Positions 1-9,772 of a stretch of DNA of 47,037 nucleotides are shown in pieces. The notes beneath the pieces were generated by a model that did not search any database, was not told the DNA's origin, and saw only the letters and a list, made by a program, of their open reading frames with translations. Position 1 is the stretch's first letter, and every line of letters starts with the position of its first letter. The DNA is from Methanobacterium sp. (GTDB taxonomy: Archaea; Methanobacteriota; Methanobacteria; Methanobacteriales; Methanobacteriaceae). Location: NCBI GenBank assembly GCA_012838205.1, contig DUPR01000039.1, positions 1 to 47,037 of the forward strand, given 5' to 3'. A program made the translations under genes and the position numbers.

Positions 1-638
1 CTGATATTGCTTTTTTACCCATCGAAGTGCTATTTGTGGTGTTGTTAGTTGAAAATGCCATCAGCAACAGAGAAAAAAAGTTGATGATGGAAAAACTAAA
101 CATGGTAATTGGGGTATTCTTCAGTGAAGTGGGAACAGAATTAATGGGTGCTATTGTGGAATTCGACCCCGATACTGTGGAAATACGCCATGAATTAATG
201 GTCAAAACTTCATGGTCGCGTAAAAACTTCCAAAATGCAAAAGAAAAGGTTAAAACATTTGATTATACTTTACATATTAACAGTGAAAACCCAGAATCCA
301 TAAAATTTTTAGAACATACCAAAAAATTCTTAGTTAGTAGAAGAAAATTCTTATTGGCATTATTGGAGAACCCCAATTTACTGGAACACGAAACATTCAC
401 CGACTTGCTCTGGGCGGTTTTTCATCTGATGGAAGAACTTGAAAAGAGGGAAACAATTACAAACCTACCTATAACTGACTATCAACATTTAAATGGAGAC
501 ACAGTACGGGTTTACAGTTTGCTCATTCAAGAATGGTTGCAGTATATGGAACATCTTGAAGAACATTACCCTTATCTATTCTCCTTAGCTGTAAGAACTA
601 ATCCATTTGATCCAGATTCACAAGTCATGATTAAATAA
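1..638 (+). CDS. Hypothetical membrane-associated protein, 5' end missing
   Basis: The frame is open to the left window edge, so the true start lies outside; the GTG at 27 falls inside a hydrophobic stretch (IAFLPIEVLFVVLLVENAI) that looks like the end of a transmembrane helix. After it comes a basic patch (NREKK) and then a soluble, helix-rich region of about 185 residues with no catalytic motif that I recognise. I read it as a membrane-anchored protein with a cytoplasmic domain. It ends at a TAA and is followed by two T-runs, so it probably closes its transcription unit. Function unknown. Confidence 0.75.
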   Translation, partial: DIAFLPIEVLFVVLLVENAISNREKKLMMEKLNMVIGVFFSEVGTELMGAIVEFDPDTVEIRHELMVKTSWSRKNFQNAKEKVKTFDYTLHINSENPESIKFLEHTKKFLVSRRKFLLALLENPNLLEHETFTDLLWAVFHLMEELEKRETITNLPITDYQHLNGDTVRVYSLLIQEWLQYMEHLEEHYPYLFSLAVRTNPFDPDSQVMIK

Positions 639-674
639 TCAATGCAGATAGCTTTTGCTGATAAACTCTAATTA

Positions 675-720
675 TTTTTTTTTTTTAAATAAAATTTTTA
701 TCCTAAAATTGTTTTTTTTT
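675..720 (+). terminator. Oligo-T transcription stop after the first gene
   Basis: Two T-runs (about 12 Ts at 675-686 and 9 Ts at 712-720) lie in the short gap after the truncated first gene. Archaeal RNA polymerase stops at T-rich tracts without needing a hairpin, and none is evident here. The second run merges into an A/T stretch that may also serve as promoter for the next gene. Confidence 0.4.
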
Positions 721-752
721 AAAATTAAACTGCAATAATCCGTAACCTATTT

Positions 753-1037
753 ATGCATGGCCACCAACATACTTATAAAATTAATGTGGTCGATGCAATG
801 GAGAGTTTGACTCTCGAGCAGTATAGAAGAATGGTTGATAAGGTATTAGAATTTAAAAGATTGAATGGAGACCTACCAAAATATGCGATAATCGACGGGT
901 GCCGCATAGAAAAAAGGGAATATATTGATATGATTGAACGGGTGAACAAATTCTTCCTGGAAATGGGAAGAAACCCAGGAACTGTGGATATCGCACCCAT
1001 AGATGATATCTCAACAGTGGAAAAAATATCAATATAA
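753..1037 (+). CDS. Small protein with two pseudomurein-binding-type repeats
   Basis: The protein consists almost entirely of two consecutive ~30-residue units of the pseudomurein-binding repeat (PMBR) type. Unit 1 (about 18-47) contains EQYRRMVDKVLEF and NGDLPKYA; unit 2 (about 53-82) contains EYIDMIERVNKF and MGRNPGTVDI, matching the family pattern Y-hydrophobic-RV-x-x-F-x5-GR-x-P-x-x-V. PMBR domains bind the pseudomurein wall and are usually tandem modules at the end of secreted enzymes. Here there is no signal peptide, no membrane helix and no enzymatic domain. The start is uncertain: ATG 753 could be leaderless (AT-rich box 722-729), whereas ATG 798 lies just after a TTATAAAA box at 773-780 and would keep both repeats. 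Confidence 0.75.
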   Translation: MHGHQHTYKINVVDAMESLTLEQYRRMVDKVLEFKRLNGDLPKYAIIDGCRIEKREYIDMIERVNKFFLEMGRNPGTVDIAPIDDISTVEKISI

Positions 1038-1232
1038 AAAAGAATTACTCCCTATACGTCCTAGAACTCCTGGCAATCTCTTTAAACACAATTAAACTGT
1101 ATAATCTCTCATTATCACATATCTTGGATTATCTAAGTTTTCTTTCTTAAAAATTAGTAGCAATTTGAATAATTTATAATAAATTTCAGAATCAATCCTT
1201 ATTTTAGGATAACTAATAATTATTTTAGGGAA

Positions 1233-1856
1233 TTAATAATATTTTAGATCTTCTGGACGGTTAAGATTTCGAAAACTGTTTTTTTCAGGATCAAGGATTT
1301 CAACACTAACATAATCAACATCAATATATTTGAGGAGTGATTTGACATCTCTCAATCCTTGATTTAATACATCTTCAATGTAAGGTAAGCATTCTTTAAG
1401 ATAATATGAATGTAAAGGTTCTACCGAACCATCAGACCATTTAGGGACCAGTGCCATAACCTTTTTTTGAGGGTTATCTTCAACTATCTGGAATGTTTTT
1501 TTAATAAAATTATCAGATACAAATGGGGAGTCACAAGGCAAAACCAGACAACCTTCAGCTTTAATATGTGATAGGCCAGTTAATAATCCTAAAAGAGGGC
1601 CTTGATCCGTTTCAAGATCTATTACCAGTTTCAGAGGAGGGTAACCATCTTCCCTATCCACTATAAACTTTTCAATGAGATTTTGATAGAGTTGGACTTG
1701 TTTTTTATCCCTTAAAACCAGGATGATTTCGTCAACAAGTTGATCCATAGTTTCCAGCAAATGAATTAAGACTGGTTTTTCTTCCAAAATCATTAATCCC
1801 TTATCCTGACCCATACGCCGGCTTCTGCCACCACATAGTATAACACATGATCTCAT
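1233..1856 (-). CDS. mobA: Molybdenum cofactor guanylyltransferase
   Basis: The N-terminus (CVILCGGRSRRMGQDKG, about 4-20) is the nucleotidyltransferase signature of MobA, G-G-x-S-x-R-M-G-x-D-K. Further on, LVLPCDSPFVS (about 104-114) is the metal-binding D-x-P motif, and DLKYY closes the protein at 207 residues, a normal length. The enzyme transfers GMP from GTP to molybdopterin to form the bis-MGD or tungsten form of the cofactor used in formylmethanofuran and formate dehydrogenases. It lies 28 nt downstream of guaB, so both GTP-related genes may be co-transcribed. No clear ribosome-binding site precedes the ATG. Confidence 0.85.
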   Translation of the reverse strand: MRSCVILCGGRSRRMGQDKGLMILEEKPVLIHLLETMDQLVDEIILVLRDKKQVQLYQNLIEKFIVDREDGYPPLKLVIDLETDQGPLLGLLTGLSHIKAEGCLVLPCDSPFVSDNFIKKTFQIVEDNPQKKVMALVPKWSDGSVEPLHSYYLKECLPYIEDVLNQGLRDVKSLLKYIDVDYVSVEILDPEKNSFRNLNRPEDLKYY

Positions 1857-1884
1857 AAAATTAAGAAATCCAAAATAGTCTTAA

Positions 1885-3372
1885 TTACATCAAACGACTA
1901 GTAGGATAATTAGGGCTTTCATTGGTTATAAGCAAGTCGTGCGGGTGACTTTCTGTCATTCCACTAGGGGTGATACGGACAAAACGGGCCTTTTCCCACA
2001 TTTCTCCAATATTAATAGCACCACAGTAACCCATGGAGGCTTTAAGACCACCCATAAGCTGGAATATGATTTCAGTAACTGGTCCTTTATAGGGTACAAC
2101 ACCTTCAACTCCTTCAGGCACCAGTTTGGCATGTTTCATTGGTCCTTTAACTTCTTGGAAGTAGCGGTCAGTGCCTGCTCCAGAACCACCAGTCATGGCT
2201 CCTAATGATCCCATTCCCCGGTATTGTTTAAATTTCCGGCCGTTCATTATAACCACGTCACCAGGAGATTCAGAAGTTCCAGCAAGTAAACTACCTACCA
2301 TAACTGAGTCTGCCCCTACTGCGATGGCTTTAGCAATGTCTCCAGAGTACCGAAGCCCACCATCGCCTATCACTGGAATACCATGATCTCTTGCCACATC
2401 TGCAACATCAGATATGGCTGTTAACTGCGGTACTCCTACACCAGCGATTATCCTAGTTGTGCATATAGATCCTGGTCCAATTCCAACTTTAAGGCCATCC
2501 ACATCCCCAGATATTAAGTCTTCAGCTGCTTGGCTGGTTGCGATGTTGCCCACAATTAAATCTGCATCTATGTTGTCCTTCATTTTCTTAGCAGATTTGA
2601 TAATACTAGGTTTATGGGCGTGAGCCACATCCACTGCAATGATATCAACACCGGATTTATCCAGGGCTATGGCACGTTCATGATCAAAAGGTCCAGTAGC
2701 TGCTGCTACAATGAATCGTCCATCAGAATCACGAACTGCGTAGGGATGTTTTTTACGTTCTAATATATCTCTTATGGTAACTATGCCCACTATACGATTG
2801 TTTCGAACAATAGGTAATCTTTCCACCTTATTGTCATAGGCTATGTCTAATGCTTCTTCAGGAGTGGTTGATTCACTGATGGTAACCACCTCTTCAGTCA
2901 TGAATTCACGAACCTTTTTTTGAGCATCAGAGTTAATAATTGGTTGAATATCACGCCGACTGATGATGCCGATCATTACTCCGTTTTCCACCACTGGCAG
3001 CCCACTAACGTCTTCCATATCCATAATGATATTAGCCTCATGTATGGAGCTTTCAGGAGAAGTAGTTATAACGTCTCTTATAGTGAGATCTTCGGAACGT
3101 TTGACTTTTTCAACTTCAGCTACTTGCTCTTTAATGGTCATGTTACGGTGAATAACTCCTAAACCACCTTCTTGAGCTAGTGCAATGGCCATCTCCGATT
3201 CAGTAACTGTGTCCATGGCAGAACTTATAATTGGTATGTTGAGACTGTAATTTCTGGAAACCCTGCTTTTAGTGCTCACATCTTTAGGTTCAATGTTTGA
3301 CTGGGAAGGTAGCAGTAAAAAATCATCAAAAGTGAATCCTTCAGGGGCTTTGTTTAATTTATCTGAAAACAT
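1885..3372 (-). CDS. guaB: Inosine-5'-monophosphate dehydrogenase
   Basis: IMPDH oxidises IMP to XMP with NAD, the committed step to guanine nucleotides. The N-terminal [12 protein letters not shown] is the family signature. Two CBS domains follow (about 95-205), then the barrel with the catalytic loop [15 protein letters not shown] (Cys near residue 304) and the GDGG and GSLLAGT phosphate-binding segments; [12 protein letters not shown] is the start of the mobile flap. I start the gene at an internal ATG because a GGAGG lies 9 nt before it; a longer frame starting eight codons upstream would place this ribosome-binding site inside the coding region. That gives 495 aa, typical for the archaeal enzyme. 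mobA follows 28 nt downstream. Confidence 0.95.
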   Translation of the reverse strand: MFSDKLNKAPEGFTFDDFLLLPSQSNIEPKDVSTKSRVSRNYSLNIPIISSAMDTVTESEMAIALAQEGGLGVIHRNMTIKEQVAEVEKVKRSEDLTIRDVITTSPESSIHEANIIMDMEDVSGLPVVENGVMIGIISRRDIQPIINSDAQKKVREFMTEEVVTISESTTPEEALDIAYDNKVERLPIVRNNRIVGIVTIRDILERKKHPYAVRDSDGRFIVAAATGPFDHERAIALDKSGVDIIAVDVAHAHKPSIIKSAKKMKDNIDADLIVGNIATSQAAEDLISGDVDGLKVGIGPGSICTTRIIAGVGVPQLTAISDVADVARDHGIPVIGDGGLRYSGDIAKAIAVGADSVMVGSLLAGTSESPGDVVIMNGRKFKQYRGMGSLGAMTGGSGAGTDRYFQEVKGPMKHAKLVPEGVEGVVPYKGPVTEIIFQLMGGLKASMGYCGAINIGEMWEKARFVRITPSGMTESHPHDLLITNESPNYPTSRLM

Positions 3373-3445
3373 AACATTTTTCCTCCGTTCCACCATTTTT
3401 GGATAAATGAATTAAATTATAATTGGGAATTTTTTTAAGGCTTGA

Positions 3446-4159
3446 TTAAAAGCTTTCCACCATCTGCTTTAGTCGGGCCACAGCCTCATGATGGATGCTT
3501 CCTGAATTACGATCTCCACCTATACATGCTGCTCCCCTGATTCCAGCAACATCACATCCTAACTCTGCCAGGAGAGGTAGTTGTTCTTGGGTTACAGATC
3601 CAGCTAGTGCTGATTTAAGACCATAGTCATGGGCTTGTCCTGTAAACTGGGAAATGGCGTCTTGATCCATGTAGTCAAATAATGTTTTACCATCCTTAAC
3701 AGCGGTGTCTACCATTGCCAGATCCGAACCACTGTCTGCTGCTACTTTTGGAATTTCCATGGGATCAATGGCTCCCACTCGATGTGCATCAGCATAACCA
3801 GATGCTACTACTATAGCATCTGAATTATACAAATTAGCAGTTTTAACTACATTTTCCATAACTTCCAACGCCTCAGAATAGTTTTTAGTGCCGTATAATC
3901 CTACTTTGATGTAATCGGCACCGGAAACTACTGCACCGGCAGCTGCCAGGGATACTGTTCCAGGTTTATACGGTACATCCCCTAAAGTTGCACTGACTTG
4001 CATATTTTTGGGAGTTATTTCCCGGATATTTTTAATTACCCAGGGGAAATTAGCCCCTAGAGATCCTTCTTTAGGATTTTTAACGTCAATTATATCTGCA
4101 CCGCCATTGATGGCTTCTCGTGCTTCTTGGGTGTTTATGGGACTGATCAAAAGAAGCAA
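3446..4159 (-). CDS. mfnB: (5-formylfuran-3-yl)methyl phosphate synthase
   Basis: MfnB makes the furan precursor of methanofuran from two molecules of glyceraldehyde 3-phosphate, via a Schiff base. The protein matches the family closely, with [16 protein letters not shown] near the N-terminus; Lys27, Lys85 ([10 protein letters not shown]) and Lys155 ([10 protein letters not shown]) fall at the positions known for the catalytic lysines of the Methanocaldococcus enzyme. The start is a TTG preceded by AGGAGG with an 8-nt spacer, which reproduces the usual N-terminus. At 237 aa the length is normal. This gene is one of the clearest markers that the organism is a methanogen. guaB starts 73 nt downstream on the same strand. 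Confidence 0.93.
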   Translation of the reverse strand: MLLLISPINTQEAREAINGGADIIDVKNPKEGSLGANFPWVIKNIREITPKNMQVSATLGDVPYKPGTVSLAAAGAVVSGADYIKVGLYGTKNYSEALEVMENVVKTANLYNSDAIVVASGYADAHRVGAIDPMEIPKVAADSGSDLAMVDTAVKDGKTLFDYMDQDAISQFTGQAHDYGLKSALAGSVTQEQLPLLAELGCDVAGIRGAACIGGDRNSGSIHHEAVARLKQMVESF

Positions 4160-4255
4160 ATATGATTCCTCCTATTTATTATTAATCAAGTCTTCTAACT
4201 AATATTTAAAACCTATGATTCAAGCATAATAACTATTCATTAGGGGTTGATTTGG

Positions 4256-5479
4256 TTATTTTTTTATTTTAGGTTCTTTTTCAAATGGAGATCTAGTTTT
4301 TTTAATATTGTTTTTTATTTTTAAATGTTTCTGAGGATATAATCCTTTTTTAACAGATTTTCCTCGTAAATTTTCTAAGATTTTGTTGGTGGGAATTTCC
4401 ACTGGACATTCATTGGTGCACTGGCCACATAAAGTGCATTTATACAAGCCCGAGTCAAAGCATACTTTGTCATTATCAATGTAATGACTTAAAACAATAC
4501 CTCTACCACCTAAGTGACGTAGATATCCGAATTCAGGTCCAAGTGTGGTGTATACTGGGCAGTTTACAATACAGGCTCCGCATCCAATGCACCATAAGCA
4601 CTCCTTACTTTCTTGAAGAGTTTTAGTTCTTCCGTTATCTAGGAGTATCAGTATCACCCGTTTAGCGCCATACATATCCTTCAATAATATCTGTTCAATA
4701 TCAGCGGTCTTTGATGGGGAGGATACAACATTCATGTATGCGGGGACTGTTTTTCCTGTGGCGTAGATGGTTTCCAGCTTAACCACTGACACTGCATCTT
4801 CCAGTGTTGGAACTATTTTATCTATGCCTGCTAATATGATATGGGTGTCCATCATGGTGATAAGGCTGATGTTTCCTTCATTATGAACCATTAGAAGAGA
4901 TCCATCTTCTGCAGCCACTGCATTGGCACCAGTGATGCCTACTTTTATGTTGGAGATTTTTTCTATTATATCCTTTTTAACAGAATCTAGAATAGCCCTA
5001 GGTTCTGCTTCAACATCTTTCTGGAGATTATTGGAGACTATTTCAGCTATCTTTTCCATGTTCAGATGGCAAGCAGGACCAATTGGATGGGTGGGGTGGC
5101 TTTCATCAAACTGAACAATTCGATCACCAAGATCTGTTTCCAGAACTTTCACATCCTTTGATTCCAAGTATTCGGTGAGTTTGATTTCTCCAGCAGTGTT
5201 AGACTTTGATTTTGCTATGGTATCCTCATCTTTTACCAACTGGTAAATTGCTTGTCTAGCTTCATTGGCATCTTTGGCCATGATAACTTCAATCCCATTA
5301 TTTTGAAGGTTATCCTGAGCCTTTTCCAGTAAGGCAGATAGGTGATCCACTGCATTTGATCTGATCTTTTTAACCCTTTCTTTTAAATTGATGGTGCGTT
5401 CATCTTGAAGGAGGGCAGCTCTTCTTTTGTCTAAAATATTGAAGGATTTATTCATTATTTTGAGGGATGAGTCATTCAT
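4256..5479 (-). CDS. LutB-like LUD-domain protein with two 4Fe-4S clusters
   Basis: Residues about 30-270 form a LUD domain of the LutB type ([41 protein letters not shown]). The C-terminal part has two ferredoxin motifs, C-x2-C-x2-C-x3-C-P ([12 protein letters not shown]) and again ([12 protein letters not shown]), each fit for a 4Fe-4S cluster. In bacteria LutA, LutB and LutC together oxidise L-lactate to pyruvate. Here the gene overlaps by 8 nt the CCG-domain gene upstream of it, so the two are translationally coupled like lutA-lutB. No lutC or separate dehydrogenase is adjacent. The physiological electron donor in this methanogen cannot be told from the sequence. Confidence 0.82.
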   Translation of the reverse strand: MNDSSLKIMNKSFNILDKRRAALLQDERTINLKERVKKIRSNAVDHLSALLEKAQDNLQNNGIEVIMAKDANEARQAIYQLVKDEDTIAKSKSNTAGEIKLTEYLESKDVKVLETDLGDRIVQFDESHPTHPIGPACHLNMEKIAEIVSNNLQKDVEAEPRAILDSVKKDIIEKISNIKVGITGANAVAAEDGSLLMVHNEGNISLITMMDTHIILAGIDKIVPTLEDAVSVVKLETIYATGKTVPAYMNVVSSPSKTADIEQILLKDMYGAKRVILILLDNGRTKTLQESKECLWCIGCGACIVNCPVYTTLGPEFGYLRHLGGRGIVLSHYIDNDKVCFDSGLYKCTLCGQCTNECPVEIPTNKILENLRGKSVKKGLYPQKHLKIKNNIKKTRSPFEKEPKIKK

Positions 5480-6200
5480 GGTTCGGCCTCTTTACTAAAT
5501 CCAAAAGCAAAAATTGGGATAAATCTAGGATGTCAATATCATCATAATGCAGATCATCCATTATCCCAAAACTTTCCTGGGCAGTTTTTAGATTATGAAT
5601 ACAGAATGGACAGCAAGTCACCAGTTGTCTGGAACCGGTCTTCACTGCATCATCCAACCTCATCCTGGCAATTTCACCAGACAAATCAGGAAATGCAGAT
5701 CTAACACCACCCCCAGCCCCACAACACCTGGAATTTTCCCGATTACTTTCCATTTCCAATATTTTTGCATAAGATTGGATAACTTGACGCGGAGTTTCAT
5801 ACTCTCCCATATGACGCCCCAAATGGCAGGGATCATGATAAGTCACTGGAGTAGTTTTCCAAGAAGCTTTGATCTTCCCTTCTTTTAATAAATCCAAGAA
5901 CAAATGTGAAGTATGGATAACATCAACCTTTTTACCTAAAAGTTCAGGGTAATCTTCTTTAAATGTCAAGTAACATCCAGCACATGAAACTAGGATTTTT
6001 TCTCCTTTAACATCTTGATAAGTTTCTTGCATAACTTCTAGGGCATCCTCCACAAAACCAGTGCGAAGAAGCACAGAACCACAGCATCCTTCTTTTTCCA
6101 AGACTTCGTAATTAATATTGGCAATTTCTAACAATTTCTGGGTGGCTTGGGGGATTTCTTTTAACTTTTCCCGTGAAAGACAACCTCTAAAGTAAATCAT
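5472..6200 (-). CDS. CCG-domain iron-sulfur protein (LutA/HdrD-like)
   Basis: Two cysteine-rich CCG domains are complete: Cys7, Cys39-Cys40-Gly41 and Cys73-x2-Cys76 in the first, Cys125, Cys159-Cys160-Gly161 and Cys197-x2-Cys200 in the second. This domain binds an unusual 4Fe-4S cluster in heterodisulfide reductase HdrB/HdrD, and iron-sulfur clusters in LutA, GlpC and related subunits. With 242 aa and no ferredoxin domain of its own it resembles LutA more than HdrD. It overlaps the LutB-like gene by 8 nt; together they should form an electron-transfer complex. A heterodisulfide reductase role is possible but HdrD-type fusions normally carry the 4Fe-4S motifs in the same chain. Confidence 0.82.
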   Translation of the reverse strand: MIYFRGCLSREKLKEIPQATQKLLEIANINYEVLEKEGCCGSVLLRTGFVEDALEVMQETYQDVKGEKILVSCAGCYLTFKEDYPELLGKKVDVIHTSHLFLDLLKEGKIKASWKTTPVTYHDPCHLGRHMGEYETPRQVIQSYAKILEMESNRENSRCCGAGGGVRSAFPDLSGEIARMRLDDAVKTGSRQLVTCCPFCIHNLKTAQESFGIMDDLHYDDIDILDLSQFLLLDLVKRPNHE

Positions 6201-6466
6201 AAATATTCTCCGTATTTTAATAGTCCAATGGAAACCTAACTAAAAAGTAACTTCATCTTTTTTAATAAATAAATTATAATCAGATATAATGATTGGATAA
6301 TTAGACTATTGTTTAAACCCAGATTAATAGTGTTCTATTATTAAGAGGATTAAAATCTAGTTATAGAATGATAATAAAATATCATTATAAACAAATAACA
6401 GAAATTACAATCTTTTCATATCCATAAAAAATTATATTTTGTGTGCTATTAAAAATATGGTGATTT

Positions 6467-7465
6467 ATGAGTCTTATAGATATTATTGTAGGGGTAAAAA
6501 ACGAAGAAAAACACATTAAAAGATGTATTAATAGTTTACAAAATCAATCCATCTTTGACATTAATATCATAGTTGTTGACGGGGGTTCCGATGACCGAAC
6601 ACCAGGAATTGTAAGAAAAATCCAAAAAAAAGATAACCGAGTCCAACTCCTCCAAAACCCCGCTGAAATAATAAGTTCTGGGCGGAACATTGGTTTAAAT
6701 GTTTCTAAAGCAGAATATGTGGCCTACCTGGATGGGCATTGCTATGTTGATGAAGATTGGCTGAAAATCTTATATAAAACATTCTTATACTGTCAAGAAA
6801 AGTATAATCTTGCTGGTGTTGGTTCAACCTACTCCTCACCACCTGATGATTCATCCTTTGGAAAATCTGTTGCTTACACTTTACAAACCTTCTTCGGAGG
6901 CTTTGGCACCGCTTTTACTGCTAGTGAAAATATTGTTAAAGTAGACACAGTTGCCTTTGCACTGTACAAAAAATCCATCCTGGAAGAAGAACACATCATC
7001 TATGATGAAAACATGACCCAGTGTGAAGACACTGATTTCAACCACCAACTCATAAAAAAGGACTACATTCTCTTGAAACATCCTCAAGCCATAGTATATC
7101 AGTACCGGAGAAAAAATCTCCTAGAATTTTCCAAACAAATGATTGATTATGGAAAAGGACGTTCCAAGCTTGCAAAAAAGTATAAAGAAACATTAAGCCC
7201 ACATCATTTAATCCCAGTGGCACTATTTTTTTATTTACTCTTAATGGCAGTAACTTTAATCTTATTCTCATTTAACAAGATTAACTATGACACGATAATT
7301 TTAATATCCATACCCTTTTTCATTTATGTAATTCTTGATTTATTCTATGCATTTACTATCATTATTAGGCAGCAAAGTTTGAAACACATCTACACTATTT
7401 TCATATTCCCTGCAATTCATATTGGATATGGTGTTGGATTTTTAAAAGGTTTAATAATGGATTAA
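6467..7465 (+). CDS. Family 2 glycosyltransferase with C-terminal membrane helices
   Basis: The GT-A fold starts at once ([21 protein letters not shown]), with [12 protein letters not shown] as the nucleotide-binding site and [13 protein letters not shown] near residue 88 in place of the usual D-x-[10 protein letters not shown] near 188 fits the catalytic acidic motif. The last 90 residues hold two or three hydrophobic helices, as in ExoA-like transferases that extend polyprenyl-linked sugars at the membrane. The start ATG has GGTGA 3-4 nt ahead. It is the first gene of the glycan island, transcribed away from the LutA-like gene across a 266-nt AT-rich gap. Donor and acceptor sugars are unknown. 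Confidence 0.85.
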   Translation: MSLIDIIVGVKNEEKHIKRCINSLQNQSIFDINIIVVDGGSDDRTPGIVRKIQKKDNRVQLLQNPAEIISSGRNIGLNVSKAEYVAYLDGHCYVDEDWLKILYKTFLYCQEKYNLAGVGSTYSSPPDDSSFGKSVAYTLQTFFGGFGTAFTASENIVKVDTVAFALYKKSILEEEHIIYDENMTQCEDTDFNHQLIKKDYILLKHPQAIVYQYRRKNLLEFSKQMIDYGKGRSKLAKKYKETLSPHHLIPVALFFYLLLMAVTLILFSFNKINYDTIILISIPFFIYVILDLFYAFTIIIRQQSLKHIYTIFIFPAIHIGYGVGFLKGLIMD

Positions 7466-7570
7466 ATTTATAATCAATCCCCAAGTAATCCTATTCCAAT
7501 AAAAAAAAAGCAAGATTACAAGATTCAATGCAAAAAATAAATAAATGGCTGATATAACTTCGGCATATTA

Positions 7571-8422
7571 CTATTTTTTAGCAGCATAGGTTGTTAGATG
7601 GTCCTTAAATTCAGTTGTAGCACTATAACCCATTTTTTTGAGAATTTCTTCCAAAGCTTTAGAAGTATTTTCACCATTTATTTGGTGATAAGAGGCAATG
7701 GCTAAATTAACATGGTTATTGAGTAATGTTTTTTCTGACCCTTTGATTAATTCAATTTCAGAACCTTCAACATCTGCTTTGATGAAATTGACTTTCTGCA
7801 CTCCTAAATTATTCAATTCTTCATCTAAACTAACCACTGGAACTGTAATAAGAGATTCTCCTAAATCAGGAGTAGGGTTAACAATGAATGTTGAACCTTT
7901 ACTGTCTTTTTTAAAATAAAGTTCGGTTGTACTGTTCCACAACCCTTTATTTAAGGTTATGGCATTTGAAACATTATTTATTTTTAAATTGTGCAACAAT
8001 TTTTTGTAATTTTCAGGATCAGGTTCAAATGCAATGATTTTTCCATTCTTTCCAACTAGTTTTGATGCTAAAACTGTGAATGACCCTTGGTAAGCACCAC
8101 AATCAATTACAGTATCACCTTTTTTAATTGATGCTTTTCTTAGGTATCCTTCTATAATTTCATAAAAATCACTAGATGGGTAATCACAGAATTTATAAAC
8201 ATTTCCATGGTAATTTAAATAAAAAACATTATTTTTGTAGGTTGTAGTGAAATCAAGATTCCTAAATAAGTATTTATTGGCAATAAAACATTTTATCCTA
8301 TTTTTGAACTGGCCTTCAGGGAAATATGAGAAAAAAATATCGCCAAGAACAGTATTTAAACGTTTTTTCATTGTACACCGATATTTAAATTTATATACTT
8401 TGCATTTTTTTTTATCATCCAA
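7571..8422 (-). CDS. FkbM-family SAM-dependent methyltransferase
   Basis: DTVIDCGAYQGSFTVLASKL is the SAM-binding glycine motif and IIAFEPDPENYKKL the acidic strand-2 motif of the FkbM family; FIKADVEGSEIELIKG is its conserved third block. Such enzymes O-methylate sugars in surface glycans, among other substrates. It is a single minus-strand gene between two plus-strand glycosyltransferases. The start is unsure: the first ATG (8422) lacks a ribosome-binding site, and a TATA-like box at about 8387-8396 lies some 26 nt before an in-frame ATG (residue 18, MKKRLNTV), which would suit a leaderless mRNA and a 266-aa protein. Confidence 0.85.
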   Translation of the reverse strand: MDDKKKCKVYKFKYRCTMKKRLNTVLGDIFFSYFPEGQFKNRIKCFIANKYLFRNLDFTTTYKNNVFYLNYHGNVYKFCDYPSSDFYEIIEGYLRKASIKKGDTVIDCGAYQGSFTVLASKLVGKNGKIIAFEPDPENYKKLLHNLKINNVSNAITLNKGLWNSTTELYFKKDSKGSTFIVNPTPDLGESLITVPVVSLDEELNNLGVQKVNFIKADVEGSEIELIKGSEKTLLNNHVNLAIASYHQINGENTSKALEEILKKMGYSATTEFKDHLTTYAAKK

Positions 8423-8549
8423 TTAAACGCGATATAATACATCTAATTAAGGTTAATTATAATTAAAAATTACTAATAAGCAAATCTTAACCATAATGCT
8501 ATATAGTGATTTGTGTTAACCATTATTCATAACTTAATAGGTACTTTCA

Positions 8550-9770
8550 ATGAAAATTTTAATTTTAGTAGAATCACTAAAAGTCGGGGGTGGATCAGAA
8601 AGATTCGCTGCAACCCTAGGATCCCGACTTCATGACCACGGTTACCATGTGTCCTATTTAACTTTGATGGATGAAAACCCAAAATATGACTGCAAAGGCC
8701 AGTATTACACTCTCAATATGGGTGATATATATGCAAATTATCAAAAACCCGGGTTTTATTTAAAACGTGGATTCAATCTTCTAAAATATTCACCTCAGGT
8801 CAAAAAATTCTGTGAAGACTTAAACATCGACACCATCATCTCAGTATCTGAGATCGCCAATTTTTATGCAGTTTTAAGTCGCTGGCTTTTTAAAAATAAG
8901 GTTCGCATAATCGCATCCCAACATATCAATCCCGAGATCTTTCTAGATAGCCCCATACACTACTGGTTGATGAAATTCTTTTATCATCGTGCTGATGAAG
9001 TGGTGTGCGTTTCTCGTGAAGTTGAAAGAATTCTCAACAAAGATTATGATCTTGAAAACACACAAACCATCTATAATATGATGGATACTGAAGAAAACAT
9101 CAAATTATCAGAAGAAAATCTGCCAAGTAAATTTAGAAACTTATTCACAGAAAACAACTACTTTAATTTCATAAACATCGGCCGGTTAAATCGGCAGAAG
9201 GGGCAGTGGTTTTTGATTCGGAGTTTTCGGCGTGTGGTGGATGAATATGAAAATGCCAGACTATTCATCTTAGGTGACGGTCCTTTAAAAACAAAATTGG
9301 ATGATTTAATCCATGATCTTGACTTAGCTAGAAATGTGTTCCTTTTAGGTGAGCAGGAAAATGTGTTTCCTTTTCTTAAAAAGAGTAATTGTTTTGTTTT
9401 CAGTTCACTATGGGAAGGATTGCCTCTGACTTTAATTGAAGCTCTTTCTATGAATCTGCCCATTATCTCCACAGATTGTAAAACTGGCCCTCGTGAGGTT
9501 TTATGTCCTGAACTTGATTTGGATGGAAATATAGACTATCCTTACTTGGGCAAATATGCTATTTTAACCAGAACATTCCCTAACAACCTACTATTTAAGA
9601 GTCTTGATGAAGTTCCATTGGATGATGATGAACAAATTCTCTCAGATATGATGATCAAGATGATTAAAGACACTGATATGAAAGAGAAATATTCTCATGG
9701 ACGGCAGAGGTCAGAAACATTTTCTTATAAAAAAATAATCAACAAATGGGATGAAATTATTGGTAAATAG
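8550..9770 (+). CDS. Family 4 glycosyltransferase (GT-B fold)
   Basis: The N-terminal segment VESLKVGGGSERFAATLGSRL is the acceptor-side glycine loop of GT4 enzymes. The C-terminal domain opens with FINIGRLNRQKGQWFLI, followed by LFILGDGPLKTKL and the nucleotide-sugar motif FSSLWEGLPLTLIEAL with the two glutamates spaced E-x7-E. TDCKTGPREVL after it is typical of the subfamily. At 406 aa, with no signal peptide or membrane helix, it should act on lipid-linked glycan at the cytoplasmic face. It converges on the nonulosonate operon with only 2 nt between the stop codons of this gene and pseI. Confidence 0.87.
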   Translation: MKILILVESLKVGGGSERFAATLGSRLHDHGYHVSYLTLMDENPKYDCKGQYYTLNMGDIYANYQKPGFYLKRGFNLLKYSPQVKKFCEDLNIDTIISVSEIANFYAVLSRWLFKNKVRIIASQHINPEIFLDSPIHYWLMKFFYHRADEVVCVSREVERILNKDYDLENTQTIYNMMDTEENIKLSEENLPSKFRNLFTENNYFNFINIGRLNRQKGQWFLIRSFRRVVDEYENARLFILGDGPLKTKLDDLIHDLDLARNVFLLGEQENVFPFLKKSNCFVFSSLWEGLPLTLIEALSMNLPIISTDCKTGPREVLCPELDLDGNIDYPYLGKYAILTRTFPNNLLFKSLDEVPLDDDEQILSDMMIKMIKDTDMKEKYSHGRQRSETFSYKKIINKWDEIIGK

Positions 9771-9772
9771 CT

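Noticed and set aside
1939..2623. Several short plus-strand frames within guaB
   Set aside because: guaB is certain, and these are complementary-strand shadows with no start signal.
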